A stretch of DNA of 64,000 nt from Patiria miniata. Lineage: Eukaryota; Echinodermata; Asteroidea; Valvatida; Asterinidae. This document shows positions 20,201 through 29,100 of the stretch, one piece after another. The notes beneath the pieces were generated by a model that saw only the letters and a program-made list of their open reading frames with translations, was not told the origin of the DNA and did not search any database. The position numbers were made by a program, and so were the translations under genes. Location: assembly GCF_015706575.1 (NCBI RefSeq), contig NW_024037058.1, positions 15,459,547-15,523,546 of the forward strand, read 5' to 3'. How positions within the stretch are numbered: position 1 is the first letter of the stretch; each line of letters opens with the position of its first letter.

Positions 20201-22618
20201 CCAATGCTTTGCACGTTTTAACTTTGCATTGTCCTGACCAAAGAGACTGTTACTATATCACATGATTCGGGCAAGCCTTATGCTAGCAACCATCAGCTCC
20301 GGCATGGTCTGGTGTCTTTGTGCCCTTCTCACCCATTGTGAGCAGTGTATTGATGCTGAGCGCGCGTCTCTCACGTAACTATGCAAGAGCTTGCCCCGAA
20401 TCGTGTGATTAGCAACAGTTACTTTGGTGTGATGAATTCTAAGTTAAAATTTGCCAAGCATTCCGAGCAAGTCAGTGTACCAGATGTTTTTTCAAATTTA
20501 AATCCCAAAGGGTATAGGTCACTCGCAGATGGCTTATTGTGACCAGTCCAAGCATTGACAGGTCAAAGGTCGCCTACCTTTGAGGGGTTGAGTGGTGTCT
20601 GGCTGCTTGGCCTTGGTTCCGTCAGGAGTTCCGTCTCCCAGTCTTCTCCTTCTTGGGGGTCAAAGTTGTAGAGTGGTAAGAGCTGATGCCGAAGCTTGTC
20701 CAATCTGCATTCCACAACGAATAAGACAAAACAATTGAAAACAATGGATTCTGGTTTATTTCTGAATAAATTTCATTGTGAGCAAAACCATTATAAACTT
20801 GACATCGCAAATTATGGAAAAAGTGTTTCTTTCTTTTTTGTGAGATCAACAGAGAATATATATCAGGCCTAAAAAGAAAAGGAAATTGTGTGTTTACGGT
20901 AACCCAACCTACCTGGCTTTTTTACTAGGCCAAATTGCCGACCTCAAACTTTTTATTGCTATGTACATTAGGCCAAAAAAAAAAAAATATTCGGTCTCTG
21001 GTCAGACCAAAGTTCCGGAATTGACGCGGCGATGCGGCTTTTTTTTTTTTTGCTTTTCTTTTTTTTCTTTCTTCAGGCTTGGATTGTACAGACAAGGTGG
21101 GGTACTATTTTGCTTTTTTGGTGTCCTCATGTACATTGGTGTCCTCCATAATTTGCCTTGGTGCTTTCGATCATTTGCCTTGGTGCAATTTCCCATTCCT
21201 TGGTGCTCTTTCGTAAAACAAATTGAGGAGGTGCGGAAATAGAGGGCGCTGTTGGAGCTACCGCGGAACATTTTGGAGAAAAAAAAAGATCGACGCGCAT
21301 GATTAAAATCGACGCACGCGCTGACCAGAGACCGACTTATTTTTTTTTTTGGCCTTAGGCAAACATTTTAAATACAGTGTATTTTGAAGAAAAAAAAAGT
21401 ATTCCCTGTGCGATTTTTGTGTGTGTTATTAAGGGCAATAGGGAATAAATATGTCCTTGGCCGGTTTTAAACAAGTACGAATAAAACCGGCTAGGAGCCT
21501 GGATGCTGATAATGGGTTGTTGAGCCCAATTATCCAAAGTTTGCATGGGTCCACTGTGAAGCTAGTCCAACAATGGTAAAAGTATATGCACGATTTTGCT
21601 AACTCACCGCGCATTGTTTCAATTCTGTCAAGTATTTAAGCCATTTATTTTAATGGAAAAATGTTGCAACCTGACGCCAATTTTTTCTTCAATATCATCT
21701 CAATAAAGGTCAGTCATTGCAAAAATGTTGAAAAGACATGAATTTGGGCCTGAAAAACATTTCCAATTTTGTTAAGAAATTTCTCAAAAAAATTTCTTGA
21801 CTCTACACAACTGCTGAGGTGGCGTCAGGTTGCGACATTTTCCCCCATAAATCTCTGTACTGCCCAAACTGCCCTGCCTGTTACTACCTGTACCGACCAA
21901 AACCACTCAAATCTCAAGTTTTATCGATTGATCTGGGAATAAATAGAATGTAATTTAACATAATACAAGGGATAAATTGGATAATGCATTACTCAACTCT
22001 CACTGACCTGATTCTTTTTCTTAGATATGAGATGATCATGACCAGCATAGCGATCCCAGCTATGACAACCAGAGGCAGGAGAAGGTACAGAGCTACGTTA
22101 TTGGTCGACCCGGAAGGTACCGACCTACCGGTTGGGGTCACGACGTCACTTCCTGGTGCCGTTGCCTTGGAAACCGGGCTCAGGTGTTTTGTGGGTCTCG
22201 GCTTGGGTGGAGCTAGTGTCGTCTTGGGTTGTGCTGTGCGCTGCTCTGGGGTGGACACAGGTTGTGTGGTTGCCATGGAAACAGTCGTCGCAGTTGATTC
22301 TGTTATTGCTGTTGTGATTGACGTCGTCATCAGGGCAGAAGTAATCGGGTGGTCGGTTGTCTCATTGGAAGTCCCGTTTGTCACTTCAGTTGTTATTGAG
22401 GAATTTGTCTCCGTTGAAATGGTAGTGTTTAGATTTGATGACCTGGGCTCAGTCACTTGTGTGGATTTGGGCAGGGAACCAGTCAATGCGCTTGACTTGA
22501 CTGTTGATGGTATTGTTTGAGTTAACGCAAGTCCAAGAAAGGCAGCCAAAACTGCTAATCTCCACAGCAACTGCCGGCCCATCCCTGTGGAACTCGGTTC
22601 AAATGTCTGCACAGTCAT
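17237..22618 (-). CDS. Mucin-like single-pass membrane protein, C3orf18/SMIM29 family
   Basis: Three exons: 22618-22008, 20704-20578 and 17308-17237, giving 269 aa. Residues about 13-35 look like a signal peptide. Residues about 36-170 are Ser/Thr/Pro-rich with several N-x-S/T sequons. One hydrophobic segment spans about 175-199 and is followed by RKR basic residues. Exon 2 encodes the family signature RLDKLRHQLLPLYNFDP plus an acidic stretch. Exon 3 ends LRFSPDTVDV. Human C3orf18 has the same order (TM, basic run, RLEKLRHQLMPMYNFDP), but its ectodomain is much shorter and the human protein is 162 aa. Molecular function is unknown for the family. The donor of exon 1 is GTCAGT. An acceptor at 22659 marks a 5' UTR exon boundary, so more upstream exon(s) exist. 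It is head-to-head with HEMK1, as in human. Confidence 0.88.
17465..17720 (+). repeat. Tandem ~140-bp duplication with AGGTCA direct repeats
   Basis: Two units share TGACAGGTCAAAGGTCAAGG and ATTGCTAAAACAATAGAAA. Each holds AGGTCA-A-AGGTCA-AGGTCA (17533-17551 and 17678-17696), that is DR1 plus DR0 nuclear-receptor half-sites. It lies in the second intron/exon-3 region of the C3orf18-like gene, just upstream of its last exon. Confidence 0.7.
18349..18867. mobile_element. Foldback element containing a second nested inverted-repeat element
   Basis: The outer arms carry GGGGCCATTCAAAACTATCA (18349) and the near reverse complement near 18848-18867. A second inverted pair (CCTTCTGATTTGA at 18510 and TCAAATCAGAAGG at 18659) spans about 18499-18683 inside it. 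Confidence 0.75.
19489..19986. mobile_element. piggyBac-like non-autonomous element with palindrome array
   Basis: The ends TTAGCTCTTTCAGTGCC and GGCACTGAAAGAGTTAG are inverted and adjoin TTAA-like sequence. Three copies of the perfect 18-bp palindrome CCTCGTACATGTACGAGG (or nearly so) lie at about 19508, 19552 and 19595. The superfamily is inferred from the end motif. Confidence 0.65.
20968..21357. mobile_element. TTAGGCCAAAAAA-ended MITE, copy 3
   Basis: The left arm TTAGGCCAAAA... carries TATTCGGTCTCTGGTCAG and the right arm is its reverse complement, CTGACCAGAGACCGACTTA. It lies in the intron between exons 1 and 2 of the C3orf18-like gene. A fragment of a relative precedes it at about 20865-20935. 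Confidence 0.8.
21653..21845. mobile_element. MITE, GGGAAAGAATGTTGCAACC family, copy 2
   Basis: Ends GGAAAAATGTTGCAACCTGA and TCAGGTTGCGACATTTTCCC, with the same interior as the 6512 copy. It lies in the intron after exon 1 of the C3orf18-like gene. Confidence 0.85.
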
Positions 22619-22750
22619 TTTGGCTGTTCATGTGTTGACCCTTTGAATGGTCACGACTGCTGAAAAGAGGTGCACAAAACAGATGTGACAGTGTTACAAG
22701 TACATGTTATAGGGGGGTGTTAGGGGCATAGGGGGAGGGGTAAAAGTTAC

Positions 22751-22770
22751 ACACACACACACACACATAC
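22751..22770. repeat. (AC)n microsatellite
   Basis: About ten uninterrupted AC units lie just upstream of the acceptor for exon 1 of the C3orf18-like gene. Confidence 0.9.
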
Positions 22771-23289
22771 TTGTTTCACATGACTAGTGTGGACTTTCCA
22801 TTGCTTTCGTGTAGTTAAGAAAAACCAGTGAAAAAACTCATTTTTCTCAAACTGTGAAAACTCTTTCAACCCAATTTTTTTTCTATGATTCCCTTTAGTG
22901 TTTCTCTTCATTCTGCTACAGATAAACCTAACCCAAAAATGCCTCTAAACCTGTTTTCCAGAAATGGGGAAACACTGTGTGGACGTGGGGTAAGTCCACA
23001 CAACGTCGGTGCTACCTACATTATGTGGACGTCTTTTGTTCGGAAGTCCACACTGCGTATGTAAGACAAACTCACCCACCCAGTCGTTTTTTGCTAAGCT
23101 TCCGAGGATTGGCTTTGTGTTTTCCTTTGTTCCCTGATCTAAACCTTTCCCATAGACTAAGCCCACAAATCTGTATTCGAGGACAATAGGCACCGTCCTT
23201 CGAGGATGAAAGGCCCCTTTGTGCTCCTTTTGTTGTCTGTCCTCCAGCATAATACAATACAGGAACACCCATCTTTGTAAGCACCAGCA

Positions 23290-23415
23290 ATCATGGACCC
23301 TCTATTGTCCCTAATCCTCATTCCTTTGTTTGGAAACAGCTCTCATTGGTTTTGTACAGGAATTTCAATAGTGTTGTTTGTGCCCTTACCCTTTTGTCCT
23401 AGGTCCACGATTGCC
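23290..23415. repeat. Second copy of the ATCATGGAC repeat
   Basis: It has AATCATGGACCCTCTATTGT near its start, ATTGGTTTTGTACAGG in the middle and GGTCCACGATTGCCGG at its end. Confidence 0.45.
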
Positions 23416-23662
23416 GGTGTTTACATACTCACAGCACACTCTAGCCCCATCAATGTGTCTTAAATACTGGACTTCCTCTCTAATTTGATTAGCAACACAA
23501 CGCTGAATGCTAATTTATGCTAAATTTCCTTTTAAAATGCATTTGAAATCAAATCTAGATTGTTTTTACAGTTGTGAATATTTGGTTTTATCTTTTTATT
23601 ATGCTGTTTTACTTTCTAAAATAGTACAACTGACTAGTGAAACAATCTAGTAAAAGATAAAG

Positions 23663-23871
23663 AGGAAAGAATGTTGCATTATGATGCCACTTTTTTCCTT
23701 CATTATTATGTAACGTTAAAGGTCAGTCATTACAAAAATGTTGAAAAGGCATGAATCTGGGACTGCGAAACTTTTCCAATTTTGTAGGAAATAGGCCTAG
23801 GCCTACTTAGAAATTTGTAGACTCTCCGACCATATACATCATGTACACAACCGCTGAAGTGGTGTCATTCG
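23663..23871. mobile_element. MITE, GGGAAAGAATGTTGCAACC family, copy 3 (decayed right end)
   Basis: The left end GGAAAGAATGTTGCA and the interior words AAGGTCAGTCATTACAAAAA and CACAACCGCTGAAGTGG match the other copies. The right terminal repeat is lost. Confidence 0.7.
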
Positions 23872-24499
23872 TTACGGTAAAGATAGGCATATGTGACCTC
23901 TAAACCTTGAATACTATTTTGAGAAAAAATCACGAATTTATTTTATTGACAGGTTCCCTCACTTCCCTGCCGGGCCTGCAGCTGCGCATTGCTATACACA
24001 ATCATATTTCAACATAGGTTTTTATTTTACGCCTTAGAGGCCTAGTCACAATCATACTATTCATAGCCTAGTCACATCCATGACAACATCCGCAACTTCG
24101 CAAGGTTTATTAACCCTCCTATTATTTAAGAGGTCACCAATGGTCAAAATGTTTGTATCTCACCTCCTGGCATATTGTGTACAAACCAATGGGGGTCTTA
24201 ACCAATATTGACCTAAGTAATACTAATATTTTTAACCAGGCTGACACGTGACATAAGTCGGACATGCATGACATGTAGGAGGGTTAACGTCTAAAATGAT
24301 ATGCAGATCATGATATACGCATCTTAATAAAATCACACAAACACATATTTCACGTACTTGAAATAGTTAATCACAAAACATTTCATATTTGCAGGGAAAG
24401 TAAAAAACAAAACGTACTTTCCATTTAGCTCCGCTCCGGCCCACATTATTTAGAAAAATACATCTTCACGATCACTAGCCATAGACAGTATAGCGCCAC

Positions 24500-25488
24500 T
24501 GTTGTGCCCATTCTTGAAAATCACGCATTCTCGAGAATGGGCATGCACATTCTTGAGAATGTGCAACTGGATCCTTGCTCAATCTTGGCAAAAAATAACT
24601 CTTCCAGATTGAGCGCACATTCTTGAGACTGCGCGACAAGATAACGGTCTTGTCGATGCCGAGCACCGGCTGCGCTTGGCAAGTCTAGCTGAATCCTCGT
24701 TCACTGATTCTCAATAATTATACTGTTGCAACGCAAGGCGCTGAAAAGTAGAGTGGATATGATAAGTAAAGGCGTATTGATATGGGGGGGGGATAAGAGA
24801 CATAATAATAATAGTGCAAAGAATTCTGAGTTTTGGGATAATAAAAGCGGGGGGGGGGCGTAAGAATGAAGAATGTGAAGAATGAGAATGAATACTGCGA
24901 CATCCCATAGTGCTAATGCTATTTCCCATTTAAATTGCCACCAATTTATTGTTCACATCCCACCATAACGTCGCAGAGCTGGATTCTATCTAGTCAAAAG
25001 AGCAATTTTGGCAGCTTCTTGACATCGTTTTTTTTTCGTGGCACGCATATGATACATGCAGGGACTTGTAACTTGTCTAGCCTAAACAAAGCACTTCCCA
25101 GACTAGTTCCCAGTCCTCCGTTATTATAAAACTTCCCATAGTGGGCAGAAGAAAGCAATAATAACAGGTTTAATTTGATTCAAATTATCGTAGTTATACG
25201 AGTACAGAAGCATAGCACATTTTCTTTCCTCTTTATATGATTTGTTTCCCTTTTAACCGCTATACAATTCATTTAACATAATTATGTCGTGCAATGTTTG
25301 TTAAGATTGGGCAAAATTCATAAATTGTGCACGTGATATTCCCACCCAATCTTAAGAATGAGCGCTCATTCTTAAGAACGCGTGCTCGTTCTTAAGAATG
25401 GGCGCTTATTCTTAAGAATGCGCGCCCATTCTCGAGAATGTGCATGCCCATTCTCGAGAATGCGTGATTTTCAAGAATGGGCACAACA
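24500..25488. mobile_element. ~1-kb element with long inverted ends and ATTCTYRAGAAT palindrome arrays
   Basis: The first ~62 bp (TGTTGTGCCCATTCTTGAAA...) recur inverted at the right end with few mismatches, flanked by CCAC on both sides. Both ends, especially 25350-25470, hold arrays of the palindromes TTCTTAAGAA and TTCTCGAGAA spaced about 20-22 bp. It sits between the C3orf18-like gene and HEMK1. Confidence 0.75.
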
Positions 25489-26121
25489 CCACCATTTGGC
25501 GAGTTTGGATAATGATTTGTTTTCACATCACAACACACGAAGAATTAGAACACGTGCTCATTTTCGACGTGCGCGTCCATACCAGCAGCATCATATTACT
25601 AGACGGGTTCGTTGCATTGGATTCTTCGTTATTTACTAATTGGATCAAGCGGGAGTCGACACATATTGGTTGTAATTAGAGTAGAAACGAATGACAGCTT
25701 CTAGGCAGCTGCTAAACAAAATATATGTGGCAAATTTTGTGAAAAAAAGAGAAATGTCGTCTCAGACTCAGTACAAATTGTAGGCCATATTTGATTTCAA
25801 TATTCACTTTTCCAAACTCTACCATCATGATATTGAACCCAGGCAATCATGCATGTAGAGCTCAGGAACAAATTACGCGCGGCCCATACCTGGATATGGG
25901 CGTGGGGAGAAGACCAAGATACATGTACATACTAATTTACAAGAGAAAATAAACATTGAGATGAAATATACTTCCTTTTGTTTTATTTTCAGATGTGTTT
26001 CACCAGAAGAAGGGAAAAAGTCAAGCAGCAACATTGCAGCAACAAACTTATTTTCAGGATTTAAGTAAAGTGTAAACAAAACATCAGTACAAAAGACAGT
26101 ACCAGTAGCACACACAAAGCA

Positions 26122-29100
26122 ATGGCAGGTCCAATGAAGACATCACATAAACTTTTCTTTCCAAATTTCAAAAGAGCTATTTTATGCATCGATTTTTGGA
26201 CAAGAAGCTGCTCCAAGTCAACATTTTTGAACGGACAGGGATATTTGAGATTTGAAGGAGGACTTTCTTGTTGCCATGGCAATGCGTCTGCAACCAAATC
26301 GATGGACTGCAGTGTAAGTAAACAAACAGACTCCAAAAATGAAACTCTTGATATTAAAATCAGAAACCAGCCAATTTCTAGACACTTTCCTTGGACATCT
26401 GTAAGAAGAACATTTTCCACATCTGTGACTCTTCAAAAAGACGTAGAGAAATGCTCCGCCTCAAGCAACAATTTTGTGGAGACCACCCCTGGACCAAATG
26501 GACCAACCCTATTTGAATGTAACTCTCCACAAGCTGCAGTCAGATGGTGGAGTGCTGTATTTTCAGAGAGGGGTGTTCCTGAGGCAGAGGTGTCGGCTGA
26601 GTTCATTGTGGCCCACGCGCTGGGACTGAAACAGGTACAAAGCAATGTTTTTGGCAAAACATATAGCCTCATTTAAGCAACAGGTATCTGCACAAAGGCA
26701 TTCCTCATTGTTCATCCAATGGCGGATCTGGGGGGGGGGGTTGCCCATTTGCTTTTCAGTTATTATAATTTAATTGACTTCAGCTCTGGGCAGGTATAGC
26801 TTGTACATCTGCTGATTTGCTGGTAACTTCAATTTTCCAGTGATGTATTTTCACTATGAAGATGTACATGGTGCTTAAACACTCTTTGATTTTTTTTTTA
26901 AAGGAAGGGATTGCAATTGTGTTCATACGTTATGTTTTTTGGGTGGAGGTGGAGGGGGGGGGGGGGGAGGGTTGGGTTTGACTAATATTTTTAGAGTACT
27001 TACCCCAAACATATTCATGTATGATTTTTGACAGCCCCTTGTTGAATTTACTCAATTTAAATGGTTGTAGAGCTTGCTAACATGTTATTTGTCGATAGCT
27101 ACACGAGTTGACAAGTCCTGTCCTGGCCAGATCGTTGACACAAGTGGAGCTGGACATCATCAATAGACTTTGTACCAAGAGGATGCAGAGGTGGGTATTG
27201 TAAAAACACTCGTCCCAATGCAATGCAGCATTCTTCTAATGTACCATAGGGAAATAGAGGGGGGTGGATGGGGATCGATGGCCGGGACTCCCCCCCCCCC
27301 CCCATTTGTCATTCTTAACTGTTGACAGAATTGTTCTTGTCAGCAAAAGATGCCAAACTTGAGCATACCTCAGCAACACTGTCTTGCTTACAGTCAGCAA
27401 TGATTGCTATTTTTGTATTGGTAAAATTCTGACTTTTGTTGGCAAAAGTGGCTGTCTTGAACAGTACCCCCAGGTGTCAGCTTCTGGTCACCTACTCACC
27501 CCTCCCCCGCCCCCCACTCACTCAACCCCCCCCCCCCCCAAAAAAAAATATCAGAAAAAAGTTATTGCTGCCCTAATGAATCATCCTTCACTTTTTTACT
27601 TTTGCAATATGGTCACACCCACTGATCTGTTGCTGTGACGATCAAAGATCCAAGTTTAACCATTCTTGTCGGCAGGATTCCTGTGCAGTACATCGTCGGC
27701 GACTGGGACTTCCGAGATCTAACGCTGGAAGTCCGACCACCGGTTTTCATTCCCAGACCAGAAACAGAGGTAAAAGAATAGACCTATCCTTACCACTGGA
27801 GCAATGCCTTTGGCATGGTTCCAAATTGGGGGGGGGGGGGGGAATTAGGGGTAAGGTCTTCAAAATGTATGAAACCTACCTTTTTGGATGGTGGATTTAT
27901 TTTGAACTTTTAAGAACAATTTTACTGCTCAATTTTCTTATGATTAGTTCTGGAAATTTTCTTAACATTTGGTATTTGCTTTTTTACAAGAGAAACCCAA
28001 GATTACTTTTCTTCTGAAAAGTTTCTGAAAATCAATATTCCTATTCTGGAAATCTGAAGTGAATATTCGGAATATCAATTTTTCCTAATAAGTTTTCCTA
28101 TTTTGTAGAAAAGTACTATTTTGTGAATCAGTACTCGGCAACTGATAATTTGGAACTTTTTTCAGCTTTCCATCAAGACCCACAAATGCAATGAAAAAAA
28201 CAAAACAATTACAGCACTGCTAATAGTTTTTCACTTTAAAATCTTAAGTGCCAGTAAAGCTAGTGGACACACTTTGTGAAGTAATTTTCCTATTTTTTAT
28301 TTAAAGGAAACCAGAACTCTACAAAGAACTACAGGTGTTTACTCTGCAAAACCACAATCACTAATCATGGTGTATGAAGAAAAATCTTTGATCTGTGATC
28401 TGCAAAATCTCAAATTGCGGATGGAGGAGTGTGGCCATGTGGTTATGATTCATGACTCATGATCAGAGGGTCAGGGGTTCAAATCTAGCTGCTGGCCGTG
28501 GCCAGTGTCCTTGGGCAAGCCACGTACTTCATCCCCACTTGCCTCTCCCCACCCAGGAGTATAAATGGGTACCGACATAAGCTGGCCGGGACTAACCTTG
28601 CAATGGACTGGTGGTAGTTTCTTGATGGGCAATATTGGCTCGTCAACCTTTACTGCTACTTGTTGAGTTTAAATGAATTTGGCTGAAAAACAAAAATCCA
28701 AATGTTGTTCTTTCTCAGATGCTAGTGGACCTCATCCTTGGACACTACTCAGAGGACAGCAAGCTGCACTTTCTTGAGATCGGATGTGGCAGTGGGGCTA
28801 TATCACTGTCACTCCTCTCTGAACTGCTTTTGGTAAGCAGTCATCAACGGGCCTAGCGTGACTAAGTGATTTGTTTGAATCATTTCAAATGCTTCTTTAT
28901 TTGAAATTTTAAAATATGCATGTTTATCTATTGAATAGTCTTGAGGAAAAATTACTTGATGTACACAAAATTAGCATATTGAGTTTAAAAGAGCATTCAC
29001 TATGTAATGCACAAATGAAGTATTAAAATTAAATACAACTCTGTTGTAGATAAGTCATTTTGTTCTCTTTTTGTTTAGTTGTTTGCACTGTTTGCACTGT

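Larger units (their letters stand above)
22660..25992. promoter_or_regulatory. Divergent upstream region of C3orf18-like and HEMK1 genes
   Basis: Both genes must have non-coding first exons here, because acceptors lie at 22659 (minus) and 25993 (plus). A possible minus-strand donor GTACGT is near 24412 next to a CG-richer stretch (24425-24460). The two start sites cannot be placed with confidence. Repeats fill much of the interval. Confidence 0.4.

Noticed and set aside
25350..25470. Heat-shock element array
   Set aside because: The inverted TTC...GAA units have a 4-bp gap rather than the 2-bp gap of heat-shock elements, and they belong to the ends of a repeat element.
26122..26676. Stand-alone 184-aa protein gene
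   Set aside because: The last 13 residues are intron read-through; the true exon ends at 26634 and joins seven further HEMK1 exons.
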